Source: JAOSJL01 sp963704035 (GTDB lineage Bacteria; Actinomycetota; Acidimicrobiia; IMCC26256; JAOSJL01). From it: a stretch of DNA of 64,000 nucleotides. The stretch lies in the NCBI GenBank assembly GCA_963704035.1, contig CAVPGR010000004.1:744001-808000 (forward strand), given 5' to 3'. The notes below the pieces were generated by a model that did not search any database, was not told the origin of the DNA, and saw nothing but the letters and a program-made list of their open reading frames with translations. Position numbers and translations under genes: made by a program. The number at the start of each line of letters is the position of its first letter. Position 1 is the stretch's first letter. Shown piece after piece: positions 24,787 to 35,995 of the stretch.

Positions 24787-25218
24787 CTACGGGTTGTCTG
24801 ATTGTGGGGTGCTCGGTGTGTTCAAGAGGCGTCGCGTGTAGTCCTCGCGCACGGCGCGCTCCACGTCGTCGGCGACGGTGTCGAGGGCCCGGTCGCTGCT
24901 GAATCGGCGGTGTGCGATCTCCCGGCCGGCGAGCTGTTCCGCGTCGTTGTCGGCGAGACGTGCCCGGAGTTCCCGGGACCCGTAGTGACGCTCGCCCAGA
25001 CGCTCCTCGAGAACCCCGGCGGACGCCTCGATCTGGTAGATGACCGGATCGGGGAAATGCTCCCGCAGACGGGGGATGAGCGGAGCCCGCAGCATCACGG
25101 CGTCGACCAAACCGCTTTCGACCGCACCGGCGTCGATTCCATCGGTGTCGACTCCATCGGTGTCGGCCGTGTCGATGGCCGGAAGCCCGTACCAGTGGGG
25201 AAGGCCGAACATCTGCAC
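24787..25218 (-). CDS. N-terminally truncated guanylate-kinase/PhnN-like protein
   Basis: About 143 residues. The central and C-terminal parts resemble the second half of guanylate-kinase or ribosyl-bisphosphokinase (PhnN) folds: HWYGLPA, then LREHFPDPVIYQIEASAGVLEER, and a long C-terminal helical stretch. No P-loop is present; the in-frame sequence upstream reaches a stop near 25340 without a start or GKS/T motif. An in-frame TDGVD repeat occurs near residue 20. It may be a remnant. A GGGAGGG lies about 14 bases before the GTG. Function unknown. Confidence 0.45.
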   Translation of the reverse strand: MQMFGLPHWYGLPAIDTADTDGVDTDGIDAGAVESGLVDAVMLRAPLIPRLREHFPDPVIYQIEASAGVLEERLGERHYGSRELRARLADNDAEQLAGREIAHRRFSSDRALDTVADDVERAVREDYTRRLLNTPSTPQSDNP

Positions 25219-25404
25219 CGCGTCGAGGAAGAATCCCTCCCGGTGCAGCGCACGATCACAAGGTGTACGGGCACCTCTGGGGGATATCCGCGCTGCCCTT
25301 GGGGGAAAGCCGTCACCTCGCGGCGGCTATCGGCATCGGGGGGAACCCGTGTCAACCACCGGGGCGTCTCGGACGTCTCATACAGTGTGAGCAATTTCAC
25401 CCCA

Positions 25405-26241
25405 ATGCCCGGAACACGCAGAATGATACGCCGTCAGGCCTACGTGCTCGTGGCGCTGCTGGTCGTGGCCGGAGCGTTCCTGATGGGCACGTCCGCCGGT
25501 TCGTCGGACACGGGACGGCTCGTCACGAGTGAGCCCGCACCCCCGTCGGCAGGATCCGCGGGCCTGACGCCGTCACCTGGTCCCGGCACCGAGCCGGAGC
25601 CGCTGCGCGTCCTCCTGATCGGCGACTCGATCATGGAGAACACCGGCGACCACCTCCTCTCGGAGCTTCGGTGGGGCCTCGGCGACAACGTGATCGTGCG
25701 TGTCGAGGGACACCCGGGGAGTGGGCTTCTGACGCCCGAGAAGTACGACTGGCAGCGTCGCTTCGACGAGATGCTCGCCGAGTTCGACCCCGACATCGTG
25801 GTGGCGCTCTTCGTGGGCAACTACCCGACGGAGTGGCCCTACGTCATCGGACTCGACGGCCGGCCGATCCTGCCCGACAGCCCCGAGTTCCACGAAGCGT
25901 GGCGGAACGCCGCCGCACAGATCACAGACCGGGCCGTCATGAGCGACGCCTCGATGTGGTGGATCACGCCGCCACCGATGCGTGATCCCGGAACCTGGGG
26001 ACAGCGCGCCGTGAACCTCGCGGAGCTCTACCGGTCGTTGGCGACGTCCATGCCGGACGCGGAGGTGATCGAGTCGGCGTCAGCCGTGGGCGGGATCGAC
26101 GGTGGCTACGTGGACGAACTCCCCGACCCCGAGACGGGAGTCCTCCGCACCGTGCGCAGCGCCGACGGCCTCCATCTCACGTCGTTCGGCGGTCGGCTCC
26201 TCGCCGCCGCCATCACGTACAACCTCGTGCACCGCCTCTGA
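25405..26241 (+). CDS. SGNH/GDSL-family hydrolase-like protein, membrane anchored
   Basis: About 278 residues. One N-terminal helix (RRQAYVLVALLVVAGAFLMGT) and a Pro/Ser-rich linker lead to an SGNH domain. Block I is LLIGDSIMENTG with the nucleophile Ser; ALFVGNYPTEW may hold the oxyanion Asn; block V is SADGLHLTSFG with Asp and His. The substrate is unknown; related domains often handle O-acetyl groups on cell-wall or surface polymers. The ATG at 25405 is chosen; a GTG at 25387 is also possible. Confidence 0.75.
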   Translation: MPGTRRMIRRQAYVLVALLVVAGAFLMGTSAGSSDTGRLVTSEPAPPSAGSAGLTPSPGPGTEPEPLRVLLIGDSIMENTGDHLLSELRWGLGDNVIVRVEGHPGSGLLTPEKYDWQRRFDEMLAEFDPDIVVALFVGNYPTEWPYVIGLDGRPILPDSPEFHEAWRNAAAQITDRAVMSDASMWWITPPPMRDPGTWGQRAVNLAELYRSLATSMPDAEVIESASAVGGIDGGYVDELPDPETGVLRTVRSADGLHLTSFGGRLLAAAITYNLVHRL

Positions 26242-26283
26242 GCCGACCCACGCCGACCGACTCCTCCCTCGACGATTTCTCCG

Positions 26284-27024
26284 TCAACGCGGGCCGAGCC
26301 AGCCCAGCGCTCGGGCCCACACGTCAGCGGCGTCATCGGGGCGGTGGACATCACGATCGGGGTCGTGGACGAAGCCGTGGTCCGCTCCCTCGTAGATCCG
26401 GACCTCGTGACCCGATTCAGGATCGAGGACCTCGCGCAGCGCGGCCACGTCGTCGGGCGGTGTGTACGGGTCGATCGATCCGATGACGGCCAGGGTCGGA
26501 CAGGCGTCGGCGAGCAGGTCGAGGGGCTCGGCGTGCCCTGGGCCCCGCCAGTCGTCGGGCGTACGGATCATCCCGTAGCACGACACCGCCCGTTCGAAGC
26601 GCCCCGACGCCGCGGCCTTGAACGTGTAGTGCCCGCCCATGCAGAAACCGATCACGCCGCTCGGCAGCGGACCGTGGGCCGTGGCGAGGAAGTCGGCCGC
26701 ACGCACGAGATCGCCCACCTGATCCGCGTCGTCAAGACCCGGCACCCACGTCATGCGGGTCGGTACGTCGGCTCCCTCGCGCTCACCCTCGGGAACCCTC
26801 GCGAACGGTTCGGGCGCACACACCGCCGCGCCGTGGGTGGCGAGCCGGCGACAGATCTCGTCGAACAGGGGGCGCACGCCCCCGATGTCGGGATGGACCA
26901 CGACGCCGAACTGTGGCGCCTCATCGACCGGCGCCGCGTGGATGGCGTCGACCGTGACCCCCGGGGCCGAGAGGCCGACACGTTCCACCGAGGCGGTCGA
27001 GGCACCCTCGGCGCAGAAACCCAC
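26284..27024 (-). CDS. Dienelactone hydrolase-family protein
   Basis: Alpha/beta hydrolase, 246 residues. The nucleophile elbow GFCMGGHYTF has Cys in place of Ser, as in dienelactone hydrolases; the acid residue is probably in VIGSIDPYTP and the catalytic His in GADHGFVHDP. Family members open lactones or hydrolyse small esters; the substrate here is not evident. The GTG start overlaps the disA stop by one base (TAGTG). Confidence 0.88.
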   Translation of the reverse strand: MGFCAEGASTASVERVGLSAPGVTVDAIHAAPVDEAPQFGVVVHPDIGGVRPLFDEICRRLATHGAAVCAPEPFARVPEGEREGADVPTRMTWVPGLDDADQVGDLVRAADFLATAHGPLPSGVIGFCMGGHYTFKAAASGRFERAVSCYGMIRTPDDWRGPGHAEPLDLLADACPTLAVIGSIDPYTPPDDVAALREVLDPESGHEVRIYEGADHGFVHDPDRDVHRPDDAADVWARALGWLGPR

Positions 27025-28094
27025 TAGGCGTACCGCTCCAGAATCGACGACTCGGCGAGGCGCGAGAGGCCCTCTTTGATCGCTCGTGCCCGCGTCTCTC
27101 CGACCGCCTCCACCTCGACGAGGTCGGACACGCTGGCCCGCATGAGCATCTGGAGGTTCGAGAACCGGCCTACGACGCGGTCAACGACGCCGTCGGGCAG
27201 CCGGGGGATCTTGTTCAACAACCTGTAGCCGTGGGGCTGGAGTGTGCTGTCGAGATCGACGTCGGACGGGAGGTGCAGGATCTCGGCCACGCCGGGACTG
27301 TCGAGCAGGGCCTCGGTGTCGAGGTGGGCGAGAACCTCAGTGACGCTGTCGAGGGCCCAGTCGTCGGACGCCACGAAGTAGTCCTGGGCGACGAGTCGCA
27401 GCTCATGCTCCACGCCGTGGAACAGCTCTTCGAGCTGGAGTTGGACGAGGCGTCCGTCGGCACCGAGCTCGATGATGTAGCCCTCGATCTCCTCGGCGAT
27501 GCGCCGCACCATCTCGGCGCGTTGGAGAACCGCGACGACGTCCCGGACGGTCACGAGGTCTTCGACCTCGAGGGCTGACAACGACTGGTTCACGGCGTCG
27601 AGGCGGCGCTTGTAGCGCTCGAGGATCTGGAGGGCCTGCTCGGCGCGGGCCAGGACCCGGGGAATCGGTACGAGCGTGCGCTTGTCGGCACCCCGGTGGA
27701 TGGCCACGACCGACATGTCCTCGGACACCGTCAGCACGGGAACGTCGATCTGGCGTCCGACACGCTCCGCCGTTCGGTGACGAGTACCGGTTTCGCTCGT
27801 GGGGACGTCGGGATCGGGAACGAGGTGTACGTTCGCCCGGGCGACCCGCGACGAATCCGACGCGAGGATGATGGCCCCGTCCATCTTGGCGAGCTCACTC
27901 AGGCGTTGCGGTGTGAACTCGGCGTCGAGAAGGAACCCTCCCGAGCAGATCCCGAGTACGTCGGGCCCGTCGCCGACGACGATCAATGCGCCCATCCGAG
28001 CCTGGAGGATCCGGTCGATACCCTCACGCAGGGGCGTGCCGGGCGCCACGAGCCGCAGCGCCGCGAGCATGCCCTCGGAGCTGACCTGCTCCAC
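27024..28094 (-). CDS. disA: DNA integrity scanning diadenylate cyclase
   Basis: Makes c-di-AMP from two ATP and scans DNA. The N-terminal DAC domain has the catalytic DGA in LAKMDGAIILA and the RHR motif in TGTRHRTAERV. A helical linker follows (about 150-285), then a C-terminal helix-hairpin-helix domain (LPDGVVDRVVGRF, VEAVGETRARAIKEG). GTG at 28094 is chosen because GGGGAGGG lies nine bases upstream; the 356-residue product matches the B. subtilis length. radA lies upstream, a conserved pairing. Confidence 0.95.
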   Translation of the reverse strand: MEQVSSEGMLAALRLVAPGTPLREGIDRILQARMGALIVVGDGPDVLGICSGGFLLDAEFTPQRLSELAKMDGAIILASDSSRVARANVHLVPDPDVPTSETGTRHRTAERVGRQIDVPVLTVSEDMSVVAIHRGADKRTLVPIPRVLARAEQALQILERYKRRLDAVNQSLSALEVEDLVTVRDVVAVLQRAEMVRRIAEEIEGYIIELGADGRLVQLQLEELFHGVEHELRLVAQDYFVASDDWALDSVTEVLAHLDTEALLDSPGVAEILHLPSDVDLDSTLQPHGYRLLNKIPRLPDGVVDRVVGRFSNLQMLMRASVSDLVEVEAVGETRARAIKEGLSRLAESSILERYA

Positions 28095-28160
28095 CGTTGT
28101 CGCCCTCCCCGGTCCTGTCCCAGACGGTCGTGCGGACCCTACCAAGGCCCACTGTCACCC

Positions 28161-28281
28161 GAGACGAGGAAAAGTGGCGCAGGTATCCTGCGCCACCCGA
28201 GTCGAGGCATGGGACCGAGACGAGGAAAGTGGCGCAGGTATCCTGCGCCACCCGAGTCGAGGCATGGGACCGAGACGAGGA
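28161..28281. repeat. 55-bp tandem repeat with embedded hairpin
   Basis: Two nearly identical units (about 56 and 55 bp) start GAGACGAGGA and are followed by the first 10 bp of a third. Each unit holds a perfect 10-bp stem with a TAT loop (GTGGCGCAGG/CCTGCGCCAC) at 28174-28196 and 28229-28251. It fills the gap between radA and disA. It may terminate or attenuate the transcript, or be a REP-like element. Confidence 0.9.
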
Positions 28282-28326
28282 TCCGGCACCGAGGCGAGGC
28301 GATGGGAGAGGCGAGGAATATCTCCC

Positions 28327-29709
28327 TCATGCCGCAGCCGTGTCGGTCGTTTCCAACACGTGCAGGATCTCGGCGATCCCGCCCACTCCGACGATCTCCA
28401 GACCGTGTGCCTCGAAGGCGAGGGCGAGGTCGGACGGAACCGGCGCGGGAACCAGAGCGGAACAGAATCCGTGGTGCGCTGCCTCGCGCAAGCGCTGTTC
28501 GAGGCGGGGAACCGGCCTGAGCTCCCCGGCCAGCCCCACCTCGCCGACAACGACCGTGTACGGCTCGATGGGAACCTCGAGCGCCGCACTCGCCAGCGCC
28601 AGCACGAGAGCCAGATCGAAACCCGACTCGGTGACGCTGACGCCGCCCGTCACGGCGGCGAACACATCCCAGCCGGCGAACTCCACACCTGCGTGCTGTT
28701 CCAGGACGGCGCACACGAGCGCGAGCCGCGCGGTGTCGACCCCGGAACCGGACCTCCGGGCGATCGGAGCGGCGGCCGGCACGACGAGCGCCTGTGCCTC
28801 GACGAGCAACGGACGCGCGCCGTCGAGGACCGCGGCGGCTACCGAGCCCGGTACTCCGACCGGTCGTCCCTCCAGCAGGCGCGTGGAGGGATCGGGAAGC
28901 GCCACGAGACCACCGCGACGCATCTCGAAACATCCGACCTCATCGGTACCGCCGAAGCGGTGCTTGTGGGCGCGCAGCATTCGGAGTGCGTGACGGCGGT
29001 CGCCCTCGAAGCTCAACACCGTGTCGACCACGTGTTCGAGCGCGCGCGGCCCGGCGACGTCACCTTCTTTGGTGACGTGGCCCACGAGGACGACGCTGCG
29101 GCCCGTACGCTTCGCGAACTCGACCAGTGCCTGCGCGGATGCGAGCACCTGGCCGGGCGTTCCGGGCGATCCCGAACATCCACCGCTCTTCAGGGTCTGG
29201 ACGGAATCGACGACGATCAACGAGGCATCAACGGCCTCGGCATGTGCGCACACGGCGTCGACGTCGGTGTCGGCGAGAAGAAGCACGTTGTCGCGGCGGA
29301 TCTCCAGACGTTCGGCGCGTCCGCGTACCTGGCCGGGTGACTCCTCCCCGCACACCAGCAGCGCCGGATGCCGCGGCGTACCTGCATTGGCGAGAACCTC
29401 GAGGACCAGTGTGCTCTTGCCCACGCCCGGCTCGCCCCCGAGCAGCGTCACGGAACCGGGAACCAGGCCGCCGTCGAGCACCCGATCGAGCTCGTCGACG
29501 CCGGTCGGGAACGGCAGCGCGGCGGACACGTCGACGGAGTCGAGCATGACCGGATCGGGCCCCGAGCCGACGGCTTCGGCCGTGGTGGCCCCCTGACCGG
29601 GATCAGGTTCGAGCGTGCCCCACGCATCGCAGGTTGTGCAGCGCCCCAGCCACCGTGGGGCGGTCGCTCCGCAGTCGGTGCAGCGGTGGAGGTCTTTCGG
29701 TTTCGCCAT
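28327..29709 (-). CDS. radA: DNA repair protein RadA (Sms)
   Basis: Helicase-like protein in recombination repair. 460 residues. A zinc finger (CTDCGATAPRWLGRCTTC) is followed by a RecA-like ATPase with Walker A GGEPGVGKST, Walker B SLIVVDSVQ, and the RadA-specific motif read here as KHRFG rather than KNRFG. A Lon-like domain with inactive-protease features ends the protein (SGFDLALVLALASA, VGLAGELR). The ATG at 29709 fits the family start MAKPK. disA follows after the repeat region. Confidence 0.94.
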   Translation of the reverse strand: MAKPKDLHRCTDCGATAPRWLGRCTTCDAWGTLEPDPGQGATTAEAVGSGPDPVMLDSVDVSAALPFPTGVDELDRVLDGGLVPGSVTLLGGEPGVGKSTLVLEVLANAGTPRHPALLVCGEESPGQVRGRAERLEIRRDNVLLLADTDVDAVCAHAEAVDASLIVVDSVQTLKSGGCSGSPGTPGQVLASAQALVEFAKRTGRSVVLVGHVTKEGDVAGPRALEHVVDTVLSFEGDRRHALRMLRAHKHRFGGTDEVGCFEMRRGGLVALPDPSTRLLEGRPVGVPGSVAAAVLDGARPLLVEAQALVVPAAAPIARRSGSGVDTARLALVCAVLEQHAGVEFAGWDVFAAVTGGVSVTESGFDLALVLALASAALEVPIEPYTVVVGEVGLAGELRPVPRLEQRLREAAHHGFCSALVPAPVPSDLALAFEAHGLEIVGVGGIAEILHVLETTDTAAA

Positions 29710-29739
29710 GCCGGCGAGCATGCCAGCCCGGTGTGACGG

Positions 29740-30562
29740 TCACCCTGCCGACAGGTCTCCTGACGACGTCTTGCCTCGAGACCTCTCCCCTGACCGCTCG
29801 TCTGAAGACCGCCGGCGATGTCGGTCGAGTCCGCGGCCCACGACCACCACGACAACCGCCAATCCCACAAGACCTGCGGCCACGATCAGCAGGGTGATCC
29901 GGCCCGAGTCGCCGACACTCGCGGATCCCGACAGCTCCGCACGCTCGCCGGGCTCGGCGGTCACCGCCGCCGATGTGCCGTCGGGAAACTGCACCTCCAG
30001 CGAGACAGCCACCTCGCGTTCGCGCGGCGCTCGTGAGGCTCTCGTCGACGGCAACCGGATCTGCGCCGGCGGCGACGAGAGCCGCCGCCAGTTCCTCGTC
30101 AGCCGCCACACCGGCGCGGGTGCCGTCGAGGTCGACAACTCCCGCGGCCTCGAAGCGTGTCTCGAAGAACCCTTCAGAACGTGTGACCGTCAGCTCGGGT
30201 ACCGGCCCCGACATCCCGTTGACGCTCTCGGCGAGAGCCGCGAGCTCTTCGGGGGTCCCGAACAGGTGGACGAGTTCCAGCGTGGCCGAACCGTCGTCGG
30301 AACGCTCCCAGCTCCCGACCGACCATCCCGCCGCCGACAGATCGCCCAGACGGAAGCGCTCCTCGAGTGTTCCTCCGCCGATCTCCGCTGCGGCAACGGC
30401 GTCGGCATCGAGCGTGATCGTGACCGCAAGCGTGCCGCTGCCGTCGTCGTTCATCTCGACCGTCACGACGGCGTCGATACGGCACGCGCTGAGAGCGAAA
30501 ACGGCGAGAAAGGCACCGAGGGCGCCGAGCAGGCGTCGACGACGGGATGGTCGGAGGTTCAC
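29740..30562 (-). pseudogene. Lipoprotein with C-terminal membrane helix, apparent frameshift
   Basis: The first frame encodes a lipoprotein signal (lipobox ALSAC) and a DUF3153-like extracytoplasmic region starting IDAVVTVEMNDDGSGTLAVT. Near 30025 one extra base shifts the frame; the second frame continues REREVAVSLEVQFPDG, then a membrane helix (ITLLIVAAGLVGLAVVVVVVG) and a charged tail. Total about 273 residues if repaired. Family members have no known function. It lies between clpC and radA, same strand, 30 bp before radA. Confidence 0.7.
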
Positions 30563-30587
30563 CGGTGAGAGGAGATGGCCGGGTGAA

Positions 30588-33080
<2,493 letters not shown>

Positions 33081-33406
33081 TTCTCAACCGCCTCTCTCGC
33101 CTGTCTCGTCCATATTTCTCGTCCACAATCCCGTCCACATTTCTCGTCCACATTTCTCGTCCGCGGTTTCTCGTCCGCGGTTTGGCGTCCGTGTCGCCGG
33201 CCTGCCTGGCGAACACTCTACCGGGGGACCCCGGGAGCACGGGGTCGCAGTTTCCCGGGCTCCGACCTTCATCGGCACCCGTAGCGCCGAGTTGACGGGT
33301 CGGCGCCATGACTGCCGGCCTGTCTGGCCTGCTGGCCTGCTGGCCTGCCCGAGCCGACAACAACTCCGGCTCGACCGTTGTTCCCCCCGATGCGTACCCT
33401 CGGGCC
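33081..33406. other. Intergenic region between clpC and the polyprenyl synthase gene, rich in tandem repeats
   Basis: No gene is supported here. 33104-33192 holds six or so degenerate 13-14-bp units built on TCTCGTCCACATT or TCTCGTCCGCGGT. 33317-33349 holds four copies of an 8-bp GGCCTGCT unit. Promoters for both divergent genes should lie here, but no clear -10/-35 pair could be assigned. Confidence 0.7.
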
Positions 33407-34384
33407 ATGAAAGCCGCCGAGACGCTCGGTCTCGACCCTCTCGCGGGCGACATGGAGCGGGTGGAGGCGGCCCTCCGGCACAATATTTCGGCCGACGGAC
33501 GCATCCTCGACGACGCCGCCGGCCACCTGGTCACTGCGGGTGGCAAACGGCTGCGCCCGACGCTCACGCTCTGCAGTGCCTACGCAGCAACGGACGGCGA
33601 TCGTCCCGTGTCCGACGACGCCGTCACGGGAGCCGCCGCGGTGGAGCTGGTGCATCTGGGCTCCCTCTACCACGACGACGTCATCGACGAGGCGGCGACC
33701 CGCCGCGGCGTGGCCAGCGTCAACGCCCGATGGAGCAACATCGTGGCGATCCTCGCCGGCGACTTCCTCCTGGCACGTGCCTCGGAACTGGCCGCCTCAC
33801 TGGGCGCCGACGTGGCGGGGTTGCTGGCTGCCACGATCGGGGAGCTCTGCAGCGGCCAGGTCCTCGAGCTCCAGCACCTATTCGACATCGACCGCACCGA
33901 AGACAGCTACGTCTCGGCCATCGAAGGCAAGACCGCATCGCTCATGGCCACGGCATGCCGCATCGGTGGGATGGTGACCGACCTCGACAGCGACGACCTC
34001 GACGCCGTCACGGAGTTCGGTCGCCACGTCGGTATGTGTTTCCAGATCGTGGATGACGTGCTCGACCTCACGGCCACCGACGAGGCACTCGGCAAACCTG
34101 CCGGCCAGGACCTCACCGAAGGCATCTACACGCTGCCGGTGATCTACGCGTTGCGCGACTCGGAGCGGCTCCGCTCTCTCCTGGGCAAACCCCTGGAGGC
34201 CGACGACGTGCTCACCGCACGAGGGATCGTGACCTCGAACGGATCGGTCGGTTCCGCCTACGACGTCGCCCGGTCGCACGCCAAGCGCGCCGACGAGGCT
34301 CTCGGGCAGGCAGGTGCGCTCGATCCGACCGTGAGCGCCGGGCTGCGCCGCCTCGTGGAGGACCTGGTCGACCGGGTCTCCTGA
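33407..34384 (+). CDS. Polyprenyl diphosphate synthase
   Basis: Trans-isoprenyl diphosphate synthase of 325 residues, extending allylic diphosphates with isopentenyl diphosphate. The first Asp-rich motif is YHDDVIDEA, the second is QIVDDVLDL; GGKRLRPTL and EGKTASLMATA complete the active site. Chain length (for menaquinone side chain or other) cannot be assigned, though small residues before the first motif suggest long chains. The ATG at 33407 (MKAAETLG) is preferred; an upstream in-frame start would run through the 8-bp repeats. Confidence 0.9.
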   Translation: MKAAETLGLDPLAGDMERVEAALRHNISADGRILDDAAGHLVTAGGKRLRPTLTLCSAYAATDGDRPVSDDAVTGAAAVELVHLGSLYHDDVIDEAATRRGVASVNARWSNIVAILAGDFLLARASELAASLGADVAGLLAATIGELCSGQVLELQHLFDIDRTEDSYVSAIEGKTASLMATACRIGGMVTDLDSDDLDAVTEFGRHVGMCFQIVDDVLDLTATDEALGKPAGQDLTEGIYTLPVIYALRDSERLRSLLGKPLEADDVLTARGIVTSNGSVGSAYDVARSHAKRADEALGQAGALDPTVSAGLRRLVEDLVDRVS

Positions 34385-34416
34385 ATCGTTCGGCTGATCA
34401 GTCGTTCGGCCGATCA
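34385..34416. repeat. 16-bp tandem repeat at a convergent gene end
   Basis: Two copies of a 16-bp unit, ATCGTTCGGCTGATCA and GTCGTTCGGCCGATCA, lie directly after the prenyl synthase stop; the second includes the stop codon of the convergent hydrolase gene. Embedded CTGATCAG is self-complementary, so a hairpin is possible. Confidence 0.8.
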
Positions 34417-35266
34417 GTTCAGCCGGCCGCGGGCGCGAGGAGCCGAGGCCGCACGTCCCGATTCGACCACACGCTCGAGGAACTCGGCCACGGCCTTGTT
34501 GTAGGCGCCTGCCGCCTCCACCATCAGCCCGTGGCCCGCCCCGGACAGCACGATCAGCTCCGCGGTGGGGTATGAGCTCGGCCAACTCCTCGGCGTCGCC
34601 GAGCGGCGTGAGCGAGTCCTGGGAGCCCGTGATCACGAGAGTCGGAACCCGGATCTCGTGGAGCTGATCTCGGAGATCGTCGGACATGTCGAGAATCGCC
34701 TCGACCTGAGCAACGAAGCCGCGGGGGTCGGATTTCAGGATCAGACGTGCCATCAGGTTGAGCCACAGCCCGAACCGTCGATGGATCCGGGGGCCGATCA
34801 GCCAGCGGAGCCCGTCGCCGGCCAGCGCCGACATCCCCTCGGCCTCGACTGACTCGCCCCACTCGGCCAGCAGCTCTCTGCGCCACTCGTGGTGCCGACT
34901 CGCCGTACAGGCCAAGACCAGCGACCGTGTTCGCTCAGGATGCAGCACGCCGATGATCTGTGCGATCACGCCGCCCATCGACGCTCCCATGACATGCGCG
35001 GTCGAGACACCCTCGGCGTTGAGAACCGTCACGGCATCGTCGGCCATCTGGAAGAGCGAGTACGGCGGCTCCGCGGCGCTGGAACCACCGGTCCCGCGGT
35101 TGTCGACGGCGTAGCAGCGGAAACGTCGACCCATGGCGATGCGCTGGAACGCCCAGCCGCGGGAATCGGTACCGAGACCCTGGACGAGGAGGAGCGGTGG
35201 AGCTTCCCGGCGACCCCAGACCTCGTAGCCGATCTCGGTTCCGTCGGCCGCCGTCACCTCTGGCAC
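34414..35266 (-). pseudogene. Alpha/beta hydrolase, apparent frameshift near the C-terminus
   Basis: The first frame gives a typical alpha/beta hydrolase: LLLVQGLGTDSRGW (oxyanion loop), VDNRGTGGS, nucleophile elbow VMGASMGGVIAQ, and VITGSQDSLTP with the acid residue. After ELIPH the frame breaks near 34564; the next frame gives AELIVLSGAGHGLMVEAAGAY with the catalytic His and a stop at 34414. Repaired length is about 283 residues. The substrate is unknown. Confidence 0.82.
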
Positions 35267-35284
35267 CGCACCGCCCCTTCCGCG

Positions 35285-35995
35285 TCAGTTCCGGGTGTCG
35301 AGGAGTTCTTGGACGGCTTTGCGGGCGAGTTCGGCGAGTTCGGCGGCGCCCAGCGGGTCGCCGGCGCCGAAGACGTCGTCGAGCTCCACGTGCTCACCGA
35401 TGATCACGCGCCACGAACGCAGCGGAAGACCGAACGGTGCCGTAGGCACGACCGCCGCCGGAATCACCCGGTAGCCGAGGACGGCCGTGAGCAGCTCCGT
35501 GGGTGGCAGAGCACCCGCCCTGGAACGCAGGTACGTCGAGCCGAGCGGAAGAGCCGCGAGGTGCCCGGCGCGCAACACGGCGCTCAGGTCGGCGGCGAGA
35601 CCCTTGATCATTCCCAGCTTCTCGAGCAGGGTGGAGAGCCCCGGAAGCTCGGGTACACCCACGACCCTGAGCCGCCGCGCCATCTCCCGGCGAATGCCGA
35701 CGGTGAGCACAGCCGGTTCGGCGATTCCGAAACCACGGTTGGCGATGATCACGGCCGGTCCCGACGAAGGGATCCTCTCGACGTTTTCGACCTGCACCGT
35801 GATCGCCAGCTCGGTGCTCGGCACGATGAAGTCCTGCAGGAGCGGATCGCCCCCGAACGGGTCGATCGGGAAGCGACCCGACAGGCGTCGACGAACCGCG
35901 TCGGCCAGCGAGACACGGTGCCCGACCCGGTCCAGATCGAGCCCGTGCGTGGCCAGACCCACGGGCTCCGGAGACACGGCCTGGAGAGCGCTCAC
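35285..35995 (-). CDS. Divergent glycerol acyltransferase-like protein (PlsC fold), catalytic dyad not seen
   Basis: About 236 residues. The centre resembles the phospholipid/glycerol acyltransferase family: VENVERIPSSGPAVIIANRG, then LGMIKG and LPLGSTYLRSRAG. The family's HX4D motif should follow 'AN', but here the sequence is NRGFGIAEP with Arg instead of His and no Asp at the right spacing. It may be a non-catalytic relative. GTG at 35995 overlaps the epimerase stop (GTGA), so both genes are coupled. Confidence 0.6.
   Translation of the reverse strand: MSALQAVSPEPVGLATHGLDLDRVGHRVSLADAVRRRLSGRFPIDPFGGDPLLQDFIVPSTELAITVQVENVERIPSSGPAVIIANRGFGIAEPAVLTVGIRREMARRLRVVGVPELPGLSTLLEKLGMIKGLAADLSAVLRAGHLAALPLGSTYLRSRAGALPPTELLTAVLGYRVIPAAVVPTAPFGLPLRSWRVIIGEHVELDDVFGAGDPLGAAELAELARKAVQELLDTRN

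Noticed and set aside
28161..28281. Possible CRISPR array
   Set aside because: The repeats are directly adjacent, with no unique spacers, and no cas gene is present.
33104..33192. Possible CRISPR or iteron array
   Set aside because: Units are 13-14 bp, degenerate and contiguous; no replication gene is near.
34414..34571. Extended 462-codon version of the alpha/beta hydrolase reading antisense through the prenyl synthase gene
   Set aside because: The extension is a shadow frame; the conserved C-terminus is found in the next frame and ends at 34414.
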